Source: an archaeon SCG-AAA382B04
Lineage (GTDB): Archaea; Halobacteriota; Methanonatronarchaeia; Methanonatronarchaeales; Methanonatronarchaeaceae
NCBI GenBank assembly: GCA_003034855.1
Contig: PZKD01000126.1
Coordinates: forward strand, 1-62,752
Direction: 5' to 3'
Length of the DNA stretch: 62,752 nt
Of this stretch, positions 23,592 to 32,615 are shown one piece after another; positions within the stretch are counted from its first letter, which is position 1, and each line of letters opens with the position of its first letter. Below the pieces are notes generated by a model. That model did not search any database. It was not told the DNA's origin and saw only the letters and a list, made by a program, of their open reading frames with translations. Made by a program: the position numbers and the translations under genes.

Positions 23592-24629
23592 TTAGGTTAT
23601 ATACATATTTTTTAATAGTTTCAAAGTCTTTATTGGGTAATTTCTAATTAATTGACTTGGTCTTGTTATTTTAAATCCATTTGTATTATTTAAAGATCTT
23701 ATTATGTTTTTGAATTTATTAAAATTGTTTTTTTGTATTTTTGATAATTTATTTAGTCTTTTAAGATGTCTGTAATTTTCTTTTTTAATTATTCTGGGAT
23801 ATCTTTCTATTTTTTTGTTTGAGATAGATCTTGCTAGAGTATAGGCTGAAGAAATAGCTCCATTTATTCCTTCACCAAATAAGGGATCCATTAATCCTGC
23901 AGTATCTCCAATTTTTGCTAATCTTTTATTTTTGTCTAAGAGTCTTCTGTTCGATTTTATATAATCACAATCCAATGAACCGGCTCCTATCTCTATTTGT
24001 GTTTTAAAGCTAATTCCTTTCTTTTTTAGTTCCTTTTCCCATCTCTCCAAATCATTTTTTTGAGCTCCGTCTCTTACAACTCCAATGTTTGCTTTCTCTT
24101 TATTGTGAGGGAAAAACCACCTATAGCCATCTAGATCTTTTCTAAAATCGAAATAGGCTGTTTTTTGTTTTTTTATTCCATCTATTTCATTAACTGAAAA
24201 CAACGCGGTTTTATAGTTCTCTTTAGATCCAGTTGCATCAACTAAAAAACCATTATTTATCTCAGAAAAATCTCTTACCTTTTTTTGTTGGAATCTAACT
24301 CTCTTTTCAAGCCAACTCTTTAGATTTTGTTGTAATTTTTTTCTATCTATTATGTAGAACTCATTCTTGAAATTAAATCTGTATTCTTCACCATCTACTG
24401 AGAAGATTGCTCTATTTATTTCGTTCCTAATATTTTGATTTAATAATTTTTCTCTTTTTAATCGTTTTATTTGTACTCTAAGATTTGTTAGTCCTTCAGC
24501 ACAGGCCAACTTGATTTCATTGTTTTTTTCATAGATTTTGATTTTTGTATCTGTTGAATTATTCTTTTTTAACCAGTAACTAAATAATAAGCCTGACAAA
24601 CCTCCTCCAACTACCGATATTGATTGCAT
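23592..24629 (-). CDS. FAD-dependent oxidoreductase, geranylgeranyl-reductase-like
   Basis: 345 residues from the chosen start. The N-terminal dinucleotide-binding motif is SISVVGGGLSGLLFSYWL. The second FAD motif is KIGDTAGLMDPLFGEGINGA (about 255-275), typical of geranylgeranyl reductase and related flavoproteins. Between them is GFLVDATGS. Family members reduce isoprenoid double bonds of archaeal lipids, and the exact substrate is uncertain. The frame could extend to 24680, but the ATG at 24629 matches the fold start and avoids overlap with the MFS gene upstream (20-nt gap). The C-terminal 80 residues are Asn/Lys-rich. Confidence 0.82.
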   Translation of the reverse strand: MQSISVVGGGLSGLLFSYWLKKNNSTDTKIKIYEKNNEIKLACAEGLTNLRVQIKRLKREKLLNQNIRNEINRAIFSVDGEEYRFNFKNEFYIIDRKKLQQNLKSWLEKRVRFQQKKVRDFSEINNGFLVDATGSKENYKTALFSVNEIDGIKKQKTAYFDFRKDLDGYRWFFPHNKEKANIGVVRDGAQKNDLERWEKELKKKGISFKTQIEIGAGSLDCDYIKSNRRLLDKNKRLAKIGDTAGLMDPLFGEGINGAISSAYTLARSISNKKIERYPRIIKKENYRHLKRLNKLSKIQKNNFNKFKNIIRSLNNTNGFKITRPSQLIRNYPIKTLKLLKNMYIT

Positions 24630-24649
24630 ACACTTGTTTTGTGTTTTAC

Positions 24650-25876
24650 TTATCTCAAATATCTTTTTCTTAGCTCCCAATAAATCGTCAGTCCAACTGA
24701 AAATGCAATCATAAATAATCCAAAAACCTCAAGTGCAAACTTAATGTCAAAAATTCCTCCAATATTGAGGAAAACTAATACACCTATTGCTGATCCAGCT
24801 GTTCCAAAGGTCCCTCTTAAACCCATTCCTAGACCTCTTTCTTTCTCTTTATGAGTGGCATCAGCTATAAGTCCAAATACAACAGGTAGATATAAGCCTC
24901 CTGCAATCCCCCATAGTGATGAAAGAAATAGTAAGGCGAATTTGTTGGTTGCATAGGAGACTGCTACAATTATCACTCCTGTTAGAAGTGTTGATATAAG
25001 AAGAGTTTTCACTTTCCCTCCTTTTTCAACTATGTAATTTGCTTTGAGTCTTATTAGAGAAGCTGCAGCTGTATTTACAGCTACAAATATTGCTACGAAA
25101 AAATCACTATAACCTAGATAGTCTACTACGAAAATCGGTAAAACTGAGGCATTTGAGATAGCGAACGACATGAACATTATGAAAGAGATTAATATTGAAA
25201 TCAAAATTTTGTCTCTTTTGATTAATTTAATTGATTCCTTAAAGGAGCCTACTGTGTTTTCAACTAGGCAAAACAGGGTTAAGGCTGTTGGGAAACGTTT
25301 TTTTAGTGTTTTTTCTGAGGCCTCTCCTAAGAAGTTTCTTTTGGAAACTAGGTAATAAAACAACATTGACATCAAGAATAGAATTATTGAGAAAAATAAA
25401 AACAACAAGAAGAGTGCTTCCATCCCTAATCCTTGTTTTACAGATCCTCCTATTAGAGGGCCAAATAACCATCCTAACCCAACTATAGAGGTGTAAATTG
25501 ATAGAGAACTATCTGCTTTAGTTATAAATGAGGGAATGGTCACCCAAGTAACAGAGAAGCCTATTCCGAAAAATATTTGCCCTAAAAATAGGAGAGGCCA
25601 GAATATTTCTGAGGTATAATAGAGTGAAGCTGCTAATAAAATGGCTAATCCACCATTTATCACCATTGTGTTGTGTCCGGAATATTCACCTATTGAGCCT
25701 ATAGGGATTCTTGTTATCATCTCTGTTCCATAATATATAAATACCAAATAACCTACTAAGGCTAAGGGCATACCTGCCTCTGCTTTCGCGTAAACCGGTA
25801 TGTATGGTAATAGCATGCTATTGGATATTGATGCTAGTGTTGCAAATGCTATCAAGACCTTTATATTGTCTCTCAC
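24650..25876 (-). CDS. Major facilitator superfamily transporter
   Basis: 408 residues with 12 hydrophobic segments and a central loop around residues 190-225. The N-terminal half has the MFS-type pattern between helices 2 and 3 (RIPIGSIGEYSGHN). Helix 5 holds GLGWLFGPLIGG. The C-terminal half has GLYLPVVFGLIADATHKEKE, the repeat of the loop motif. No substrate is indicated. It shares a strand with the flavoprotein gene and lies 20 nt ahead of it, so the two are probably one transcription unit. The start at 25876 is the first plausible one before helix 1. Confidence 0.87.
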   Translation of the reverse strand: MRDNIKVLIAFATLASISNSMLLPYIPVYAKAEAGMPLALVGYLVFIYYGTEMITRIPIGSIGEYSGHNTMVINGGLAILLAASLYYTSEIFWPLLFLGQIFFGIGFSVTWVTIPSFITKADSSLSIYTSIVGLGWLFGPLIGGSVKQGLGMEALFLLFLFFSIILFLMSMLFYYLVSKRNFLGEASEKTLKKRFPTALTLFCLVENTVGSFKESIKLIKRDKILISILISFIMFMSFAISNASVLPIFVVDYLGYSDFFVAIFVAVNTAAASLIRLKANYIVEKGGKVKTLLISTLLTGVIIVAVSYATNKFALLFLSSLWGIAGGLYLPVVFGLIADATHKEKERGLGMGLRGTFGTAGSAIGVLVFLNIGGIFDIKFALEVFGLFMIAFSVGLTIYWELRKRYLR

Positions 25877-26149
25877 GAGAAAAACCTCTTTTATTGGCTA
25901 AATATAGTGTTTTAGAGATTATTGAAGTCCTCAATCCCTAATTAAAGGAGAAAGGAGGGCCCTATAGAGAGGGGTGACAAAACAAATTTGTATTTAGTTA
26001 GTTTTTTGTTTTATATTAAAATTATTTGACAATACAACACAGGGTCTAGTGACAAGATGTTGGTTTTAGAAAAAATAGGTTAGGAGGATGATTTATTAAG
26101 ATTTAAATGGGAAATGGCTTTTTTGTTGAGACGTGAGGTTATGAAGAAA

Positions 26150-26668
26150 TCAGTGATGGGTTCCTTCTTTTATGTCGTATCCTTTTGATTTTATCATTTC
26201 TTTAATTAGGCCGATGTGGGGGCATCTGACGTATTCTTGTTCTTCGTCATAGAACATACATGGCCCTAAATGAACTACGTCTGGTTTTTCGTCATGTTTT
26301 TCAAGATTATCTAATAATCTTCCAGTTCTTCTCCCTGGACAACCTCCACAGGTGAATATTCCTACTAACCTAGTTTCTTCGTCTTCGTATTCTTTGAATT
26401 TCACTCTGTCATCTTGAAAAGCATTCAAACATCCAACTCCGGGACACACTTCTGCTGTTCTATGGCATCTGACTATAGCTATCTTTTTTACATCATTTGA
26501 TTCTTCTTCTTTGCCTAGATATTTGTTTTTGGCTTTTTCAACTATTTCAGCATCAATAACTTCTTTATCCTGTTTTTTAGCCATTTTCTCTATTGCTTTT
26601 TTGGCCATTCCTCTAACTGCTCTTGGAATGTTTTTTGTTTTTTCTTCTGCTTCTTCAGTCCAGTCCAA
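26150..26668 (-). CDS. PCP_red + CGGC domain protein linked to CooS
   Basis: 172 residues in two parts. The N-terminal 45 residues (WTEEAEEKTKNIPRAVRGMA...) match the small PCP_red module found at the end of some oxidoreductases. The C-terminal part (about 60-172) is a CGGC domain with IVRCHRTAEVCPGVGCLNAF, TCGGCPGRR and GPCMFYDEE...CPHI, eight cysteines suited to metal or cluster binding. The start is TTG at 26668 with an AGGAGG site 11 nt upstream. It lies 52 nt downstream of the cooS-like gene and is probably co-transcribed. A role in cluster handling or electron transfer for CooS is an inference. Confidence 0.8.
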   Translation of the reverse strand: MDWTEEAEEKTKNIPRAVRGMAKKAIEKMAKKQDKEVIDAEIVEKAKNKYLGKEEESNDVKKIAIVRCHRTAEVCPGVGCLNAFQDDRVKFKEYEDEETRLVGIFTCGGCPGRRTGRLLDNLEKHDEKPDVVHLGPCMFYDEEQEYVRCPHIGLIKEMIKSKGYDIKEGTHH

Positions 26669-26720
26669 AACTAGTTTCCTCCTGTTTTTTGAGATAAATA
26701 AAATAAAAAATAAAGAGGTT

Positions 26721-28589
26721 TTAGAGTTCTAGTCCCTCTCTTTTGTTTTCTATATGTTGTTCTATTCCATTAACTATTTTTTGTGGCTCGTCTCCTACCG
26801 CTACTTTTCCTCCAGTTAGTTCTTCTACTTCATCAGTGAAGAGGTTAACGACATTTTCACTTCCTGTGATTGGAGGTGTTGGTGATACATGGGTGTAGAG
26901 GCCATAGGCTACTGCTCCCATTGCGGCAATTGTTGCTTTTTGTTCCATGTATTCTGGAGCTGTAACTGCTACTGGTAATTTGGTAGGGTCAACTCCTATT
27001 TTGTCGGCTACTGCGGTTACTAGGTTGAGTAATCTTCCTGTATCTGTACAGGTTCCGAAACTCAAGACGGGTGGGATGTTTAATTGGTCACAGACGGTTT
27101 TTAGTCCTTCTCCTGCTTTTTCTTTTGCATCTAAGGTGGTTAGTCCGTCTACTTGGAGTGCTGCGTTTCCACATCCAGCTGATAAGACCAGTATGTTTCT
27201 TTTAATTAGTTCTTTTGCTACTTCAGTGGTGGTTTGATCTTGGGGGCCATTTGCTAGGGTTGAGCAGGAAACTAATGCTACTATACCTTTTATATTTCCC
27301 TCAGTAATTTGTTCAACTAATGGATCGAGTGATCCTCCTAGAGCTTCTAGAACTGAATCTGTTGAGAAACCAGTTGTTATTTCTTGTTTCTTATCTGGAA
27401 TTCGTGTTGGTTCATTTTCTCTTTCTTTGTAATTCTCTATTGCGATTTCTATGATTTCTCTGGCTTGTTCTTCGGCTTTTTTTGGTTCGTAGATTATTTT
27501 GTTTTCCACTCCTGGTAGGTCAACGAGTTTGCTAACGGGAATTATTTTTGAATTATATTTATCTGCATATTCTCCAAAACTGGGAAGTGCGCAATTCATA
27601 TCTGCTGCCATAACGTCGACGGCGCCAGTGGCTAAGACATATTCTGTTGAGAGCCAGTTCCCTGTTAGTCCTGCGAATACATCATCTGTTTCGAATCTTT
27701 GCATCAATTCTTGACCGCTTTCTATTGATCCTATAATTCTCACTCCCTCGGCTCCTGCTTCTCTAGCTTTCTCTTGAATTTCTTCTTTTCTTGCTACTTT
27801 GATTAATGCGGCTCCCATGAATGGTTCATGGCCATTTGGTAATATATTGACGTAATCTTCGTCTAAAATTCCTAGATCCACTTCTGCTTGATGGGGTTTT
27901 GCTGATCCAAAAAGAATGTCTTGTATTTCTTCTAGAAGTGTTAGTGATCCATATACTGTGGATAATCCCATTCTTAATCCTTTGAAAGCCAAACTTTGGT
28001 AATCGCCGTCTACATTTGTCATAATGCTTGTGTTTACATCCATTAGTTCATGTAATGGGCCGCCTGGAAGTATGTCTAGGTTTTTCCATGTTTCTTTTCT
28101 TGTTTCTGGAGCAAATTTGTTTAGTACTTCCGAATTTGATTCACTATCTCTATTTATTTCTTCTATTAAGAAATCTGATAGTTTTTTTGCTGCTTTTTTC
28201 TTGTCTTTTGTGTTTATTCCAAATTTTTGGGCTAAATTGAATAGTTTTTGTTCATCCTTGATTTCGAATGGTGTGTTTCCATTTGCTGTTTCTTTTAAAG
28301 TTTTTGCGGCTGTTTTGGCGTGGTATGTGTATGCTGAGGTGCCCATTGTGTTTACTCTCAGCCAGTTCCTCATCACCATTCCATCTTTATCTATTCCACA
28401 AACTCCTCTTTGTGCGTTTTCTGTTATCCTACATGGTCCATTGCTACATATGTTGCATCTTGTTCCTTTTGCACAAAATTGGCATCTTATTTTTTCTTGT
28501 TTTTCAAATCTTTCTTTTGCTGTGGTTATTTCTTCTTTAATTTTATCGTGAACTTCATTTACTGACTCATGATGGCTTGGGTTTTCCAT
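26721..28589 (-). CDS. cooS: Ni carbon monoxide dehydrogenase catalytic subunit homologue (CooS) with altered C-cluster motif
   Basis: 622 residues, the normal length for CooS. The N-terminal cluster ligands read CQFCAKGTRCNICSNGPC and GVCG (Cys 36, 39, 45, 48, 53, 64). C-cluster ligands by alignment from memory are His 254 (PNGHEPF), Cys 333 (NCALPS), Cys 442 (LVSCS), Cys 473 (SAGCGN) and Cys 514 (FGTCTD), and the Lys in MEQKA is kept. The usual ICCTGNE segment carrying another C-cluster Cys is IIGSIESGQE here (about 285-294), so that cysteine is missing. It may be a divergent CODH or a relative with another reaction. Its neighbour downstream is a CGGC protein. No CooF, CooC or acetyl-CoA synthase gene is in the window. 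Confidence 0.88.
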   Translation of the reverse strand: MENPSHHESVNEVHDKIKEEITTAKERFEKQEKIRCQFCAKGTRCNICSNGPCRITENAQRGVCGIDKDGMVMRNWLRVNTMGTSAYTYHAKTAAKTLKETANGNTPFEIKDEQKLFNLAQKFGINTKDKKKAAKKLSDFLIEEINRDSESNSEVLNKFAPETRKETWKNLDILPGGPLHELMDVNTSIMTNVDGDYQSLAFKGLRMGLSTVYGSLTLLEEIQDILFGSAKPHQAEVDLGILDEDYVNILPNGHEPFMGAALIKVARKEEIQEKAREAGAEGVRIIGSIESGQELMQRFETDDVFAGLTGNWLSTEYVLATGAVDVMAADMNCALPSFGEYADKYNSKIIPVSKLVDLPGVENKIIYEPKKAEEQAREIIEIAIENYKERENEPTRIPDKKQEITTGFSTDSVLEALGGSLDPLVEQITEGNIKGIVALVSCSTLANGPQDQTTTEVAKELIKRNILVLSAGCGNAALQVDGLTTLDAKEKAGEGLKTVCDQLNIPPVLSFGTCTDTGRLLNLVTAVADKIGVDPTKLPVAVTAPEYMEQKATIAAMGAVAYGLYTHVSPTPPITGSENVVNLFTDEVEELTGGKVAVGDEPQKIVNGIEQHIENKREGLEL

Positions 28590-28648
28590 TTTAACACCTA
28601 TAGTAGAATTGGGTTACAAAAACAATAAATATTTCGTATAATCACGAA

Positions 28649-29209
28649 CTATTTTAGTTTCTTCTCCATAATCAAAACATCGCTACAACCATCCTCCAAA
28701 CAAACTCCATCCTCAATCCTACCAACCACCTCAAACCCCACCTTACTATACAAATTCCTAGCCACCTCATTGCTCTCATAAACCTCCAAAACAACTATTT
28801 CAACATCTAATCTCTCCCTAGCCTCTTCAATAACCGCTCTCATAGTCCTCTCCCCAACACCAAAACCTCTAACACTCTCAGCCAAAACAATTCCAAAATG
28901 ACCAACATGATCCTTTCCCTCCTCATCTCTCTCTACACTTGTAGACCCAACAACCACCCCATCAACCTCAACTACCAACTGAACCCTCTTTCCTTTCTCA
29001 ACCTTCTTCAATTGCTCAGCCACCCAATCAACCTGTTCCTCAAAACCAATTTCCCTCGTATACCTAATATCAGCTCCCTCATCCACCAACGAATTCATCA
29101 AATCCTGAAGGGGGTCAACATCTTCCATCATCAAATACCTAACCTTAACCTCACCTAACTCTTCTACAACAAACTTGCCCACTATCTTTCCAGAAAACAC
29201 AATAACCAC
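28649..29209 (-). CDS. GNAT-family N-acetyltransferase
   Basis: 186 residues. The acetyl-CoA site is visible as HFGIVLAESVRGFGVGERTM (R/Q-x-x-G-x-G/A), followed by the typical beta-bulge strand VEIVVLEVYESNEVARNLY and the GFEVVGRI end. The N-terminal region aligns with substrate-binding strands. The acceptor is unknown. The gene stands out by composition: the coding strand is rich in G and GTG codons (many Val) and its complement reads as C-rich runs, unlike both neighbours. The start is GTG at 29209. It is monocistronic, divergent from the HTH-V4R gene. Confidence 0.9.
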   Translation of the reverse strand: MVIVFSGKIVGKFVVEELGEVKVRYLMMEDVDPLQDLMNSLVDEGADIRYTREIGFEEQVDWVAEQLKKVEKGKRVQLVVEVDGVVVGSTSVERDEEGKDHVGHFGIVLAESVRGFGVGERTMRAVIEEARERLDVEIVVLEVYESNEVARNLYSKVGFEVVGRIEDGVCLEDGCSDVLIMEKKLK

Positions 29210-29283
29210 TTAATTTAAAATTATTTCACTAAAACATATTTTTTTAAAATTATTTATGTAAATAGAATAGATTAAACTTAAAA

Positions 29284-30021
29284 ATGGAGAACAGGGAAGA
29301 AGTCTATTCTACAAAGGAGGGGGTTGTATCTCTCGATAGCCCCACGAAAAACAAGATACTCGATTTGCTCAGAGAAAGTAACAAAACCGGAACAGAAATA
29401 CGAGATGAAATTAATAAATCAAAATCCACTATTTCAGTTCACTTATCAGATCTAAAACAAAAAGGACTGATTAAAGAAAAAAAACATCCATCAGATGATA
29501 GAAAAAAGATTTACTCTCTTTCTTCTAAACTTGTTGGAAAAGCCAAAGCACCAAGAGACAAACATTACAAAGAGATACTTCAAAACATCCAAAAAACAAG
29601 TGGCGACGAATACAACTTCTTAAAAAACCTATTCCACGTAATTAGGTATGGCTTGAGTTCATTTGGCCTTGACATACATCCAGCGCTCAAAGAGATGGGG
29701 CGAGATGTAGGGAAAAGCATAGCTCCCACACTCAATGCAAAAAATTTCGAAGAACTCTTATCAGAAATAAAAGATTTCTGGAAAGAAAATGGATTAGGAA
29801 ATGCCACAATAGAAGAAAACAAATACCTAGTTGTCCGAGATTGCTTTGACTGTAGTGAAATGCCCAATGTCAATACAACCCTATGTTCATTAGATGAAGG
29901 AATTATAGAGGGTATCATATCCCAAAAACTAGACCTAGAGGTAGAAGTCAAAGAAAAAGAATGCTTTGGACTTGGAGATAATCACTGTAAATTTGAAATC
30001 AGTGAAGTGCCCTCTTCTTAA
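29284..30021 (+). CDS. HTH-V4R transcription regulator, MsvR-like
   Basis: 245 residues. The N-terminal winged HTH of ArsR type (about 15-75) has TGTEIRDEINKSKSTISVHL as recognition region. The C-terminal V4R domain (about 110-242) carries the cysteines DCFDCSEMPN, TTLC and KECFGLGDNHCKF. This order matches MsvR-type regulators of methanogens, which sense redox through V4R cysteines. That is family knowledge, and the target genes here are not known. It is divergent from the acetyltransferase gene with a 74-bp shared AT-rich promoter region. Confidence 0.85.
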   Translation: MENREEVYSTKEGVVSLDSPTKNKILDLLRESNKTGTEIRDEINKSKSTISVHLSDLKQKGLIKEKKHPSDDRKKIYSLSSKLVGKAKAPRDKHYKEILQNIQKTSGDEYNFLKNLFHVIRYGLSSFGLDIHPALKEMGRDVGKSIAPTLNAKNFEELLSEIKDFWKENGLGNATIEENKYLVVRDCFDCSEMPNVNTTLCSLDEGIIEGIISQKLDLEVEVKEKECFGLGDNHCKFEISEVPSS

Positions 30022-30149
30022 AATTTTGAGGCTTTTCTGTGAGCTTTATCCAAGGAGGAGTTTGATTTTCCATTAAGCTTCTCTTATACACTCAATCAAC
30101 ATAGAATTTTCGTTACAAGAGAAGATGGGGATTAGTTTTTGTCCGTTAT

Positions 30150-30275
30150 ATTAACTCCTAACTGGTTCAGCTTATCCTCTCTGGTTGCTCCACGCAGCCA
30201 CTAGACCATACTACCCAACAGATGGTTTTCCTGGCTTACCTAAAGGACGAGAGCCCTACCCAACTATTAAGATAA
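30150..30275. ncRNA. GC-rich structured island, candidate RNA gene
   Basis: The region is markedly GC-rich between AT-rich flanks and has no supported open frame. The minus strand can fold ACCAT...ATGGT inside GCCA...TGGC, and GGCT...AGCC nearby. GTTGGGTAG occurs twice about 45 bp apart. A piece resembles a tRNA D-arm (GGTAGTATGGTCTAGTGGC), but no T-arm or acceptor pairing is found, so I do not call a tRNA. In AT-rich archaea such islands are often RNAs. It lies just ahead of the tRNA-splicing endonuclease gene. Confidence 0.4.
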
Positions 30276-30301
30276 CAACTCTATTTTTATTTAATTAACT
30301 A

Positions 30302-31306
30302 ATGTCACAAATTAAAGATGATAAAATAATTGTTGAAAACCAAAAAACAATTGAAGAACTTAGATCGAGTGAGTATGGTGAGATTAAGAACTCTAAATTA
30401 GAGCTATCATTAATTGAAGCTCTTTATTTATTAAATGAAGACAAATTAAGTCTCAAGAAATCAAAGAAAGAGCTACTGAATTTTGCAACAGAAAAGGAAA
30501 AAAATTTTGAACTAAAATTTTTAGTTTACAAAGATCTAAGAGAAAGAGGATTATTCCTTAAAGACGGTGGCAAAACATCTGGTTTCTATCTATATGGAAG
30601 GGGAGATAAACCAAGTGAAGATTCTTTTTCCGATTTAGTTTTTGTAATAACCGAGAGAGAAACTCTAGAAATTTCAAATATTCTTAACCTTACGCAAACA
30701 GCTAAACAACTTAGAAAAAATCCAACTATAGCACTAGTAGATGGAGAAGGAGATATAACATACTACAGGCTCAAGGAATTCACGCCCTCAGGAAAAGTAA
30801 ATAATGAGTTTGAAGAAAAAATAGAGGCCAAGATCTCCGATGACAGGATCATCACATGGAAGGGCAGCGAACATTTTTATCTAAATTATTTCTTTGGAAA
30901 ACCCTTCTTAGAAGAATCATATCAATTAAACTTCCCTGAAGCATATTACCTATCCAAGAATGAAGCAATCGACCTAGATCCCTCGGTTATAAGAGAAAGA
31001 GGTAGGCAACTTGATCCGGAATTTGATTTAAAAGCAAGGGTTTATAACGATTTGAGAGAAAAAGGCCTAGTCCCAAAAACTGGATTTAAGTTTGGAACAC
31101 ACTTCAGAGTCTACACAAGGTATAAGGGTCCAGAGAAGCTTTCACATGCTGAATATTTGGTTCAATCTCTCACTCCAGACACAAAATTAAGTCCTGCCAC
31201 AATATCTGGAGCAGTGAGATTAGCCCAAAATGTAAGAAAAAAAATGTTATTTGCAATAGCAAATAATGAAATAAATTATCTTAAGATAAGAAGAGTGAAA
31301 ATATAA
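30302..31306 (+). CDS. endA: tRNA-splicing endonuclease EndA, two-repeat form
   Basis: 334 residues made of two EndA-like units, as in the homodimeric alpha2 enzymes of many euryarchaea. The C-terminal unit holds the catalytic domain: FGTHFRVYTRYKGPEKLSHA (Tyr and His) and RLAQNVRKKMLFAI (Lys). The N-terminal unit (GKTSGFYLYGRGDKPSEDSF) lacks the full triad. It cuts the bulge-helix-bulge motif at intron borders of pre-tRNA. It is followed by trpS after 4 nt at the level of the frame. Many archaeal tRNA-Trp genes contain an intron, which makes the endA-trpS pair a sensible neighbourhood. Confidence 0.95.
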   Translation: MSQIKDDKIIVENQKTIEELRSSEYGEIKNSKLELSLIEALYLLNEDKLSLKKSKKELLNFATEKEKNFELKFLVYKDLRERGLFLKDGGKTSGFYLYGRGDKPSEDSFSDLVFVITERETLEISNILNLTQTAKQLRKNPTIALVDGEGDITYYRLKEFTPSGKVNNEFEEKIEAKISDDRIITWKGSEHFYLNYFFGKPFLEESYQLNFPEAYYLSKNEAIDLDPSVIRERGRQLDPEFDLKARVYNDLREKGLVPKTGFKFGTHFRVYTRYKGPEKLSHAEYLVQSLTPDTKLSPATISGAVRLAQNVRKKMLFAIANNEINYLKIRRVKI

Positions 31307-31319
31307 GGAGTTGATATCT

Positions 31320-32612
31320 TTGATTAAAATAGATCCATGGTCTTCAGAAAAAATAGACGATTATAACAAATTAGTGGATGAGTTTGGGTTATCAAAAATT
31401 GATAAATTATTAAATAAGTTTCCAAATCCACATAATTATCATAAAAGAGGCATCATTTTTGGGCATCGGGACTATGAACAAATACTAGATTCTATTAAGC
31501 AAAATAAGAGATACGTTGCTTTAAGTGGGTTTGTTCCATCAGGAGATCCCCATCTTGGACATAAAATGGTTATGGACCAACTTATTTGGCATCAAAGGAA
31601 TGGAGGAGAAGTTTTTGCCTCAATAGCTGATATGGAAGCTTTAGGAGCTAGAGATATATCTCTAAAAGAAGGTAGAGAAATCGGTAAAAGCTATTTTCTG
31701 TCTTTAATCGCACTTGGTCTCGAAGAAGAAGATTCCTATTTCTACTATCAATCACGTGAATATGATTTGAGAGACCTTTCATTTGAATTATCAGAAAATG
31801 TGAACATAGGAAAATTAAACTCAATCTATGGGTTCGATGAAGAGAAAAACTTGGGACATTTATATTCAACAATTGTCCAAAGTGGGGATATACTATACCC
31901 TCAATTAGAGAAATTTGGAGGGCCATGCCCCATTGTAGTTCCTGCGGGAACTGACCAGGATCCCCATATTAGGTTAGTAAGGGATTTAGCCAGTTCTATG
32001 AGGCGGTTCAGGGTTGAGGAAGATGAAAATAAACTCTTAATTAGGTCTAAAAGAGCAAATGAGGATGAAATAGAGGGATTAAAACAAAAAATATTAAAAA
32101 ATAATGAAAAAGTAGAAGCTAAAATATTTGCAGAACACTTAGAAGTGACTGGATCGAATAAGGAAACCCTAAAAGAAATAATTAGGGATTTTGAAGTTAA
32201 TAGAGGGGGATATGGTTTTTATCAGCCTTCATCTACATACCATAGATTTATGAGTGGATTAAAAGGAGGTAAAATGAGTAGCAGTGTAGAAGGTAGTTAT
32301 ATTAGTTTAACAGAAGAGCCAGAAAGTGCTAAAAACAAAGTAATGAAGGCCAAGACTGGAGGGAGAACCTCCATTGAAGAACAGAAACAAGAAGGAGGAA
32401 AACCCAAAGATTGTGCCGTATACGAATTATTATATTTCCATTTAATTGATGAAGAAGACCATATTCAAGAAATACATTCAAGTTGTAAAAAAGGAGAACG
32501 ATTATGTGGAGAATGTAAAAAAGAAGCAGCCGAATTACTAGAGAATTTCTTAATTAACCACCAAGAAAAACGTGAAAAAGCTAAGCAAAAATTAGAACAA
32601 TATTTGGAGTGA
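31320..32612 (+). CDS. trpS: Tryptophanyl-tRNA synthetase
   Basis: 430 residues from the chosen start. It is a class I synthetase with the HIGH-type motif PSGDPHLGHKM (about 75) and KMSKS-type GGKMSSSVEGSY (about 315). The TDQDPHIRLVRDLA stretch between them is typical of archaeal/eukaryotic TrpRS. The C-terminal end has CKKGERLCGECKKEA, a Cys cluster seen in archaeal TrpRS. The TTG at 31320 is preferred over TTG 31311 because AAGGAG (31305-31310) touches the first and sits 9 nt from the second. It follows endA and precedes pheS by 3 nt. Confidence 0.95.
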   Translation: MIKIDPWSSEKIDDYNKLVDEFGLSKIDKLLNKFPNPHNYHKRGIIFGHRDYEQILDSIKQNKRYVALSGFVPSGDPHLGHKMVMDQLIWHQRNGGEVFASIADMEALGARDISLKEGREIGKSYFLSLIALGLEEEDSYFYYQSREYDLRDLSFELSENVNIGKLNSIYGFDEEKNLGHLYSTIVQSGDILYPQLEKFGGPCPIVVPAGTDQDPHIRLVRDLASSMRRFRVEEDENKLLIRSKRANEDEIEGLKQKILKNNEKVEAKIFAEHLEVTGSNKETLKEIIRDFEVNRGGYGFYQPSSTYHRFMSGLKGGKMSSSVEGSYISLTEEPESAKNKVMKAKTGGRTSIEEQKQEGGKPKDCAVYELLYFHLIDEEDHIQEIHSSCKKGERLCGECKKEAAELLENFLINHQEKREKAKQKLEQYLE

Positions 32613-32615
32613 AAA

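Noticed and set aside
30181-30230. Possible tRNA on the minus strand (D-arm-like GGTAGTATGGTCTAGTGGC)
   Set aside because: No acceptor stem pairing, no T-arm with GGTTCGA and no anticodon arm could be placed, with or without an intron.
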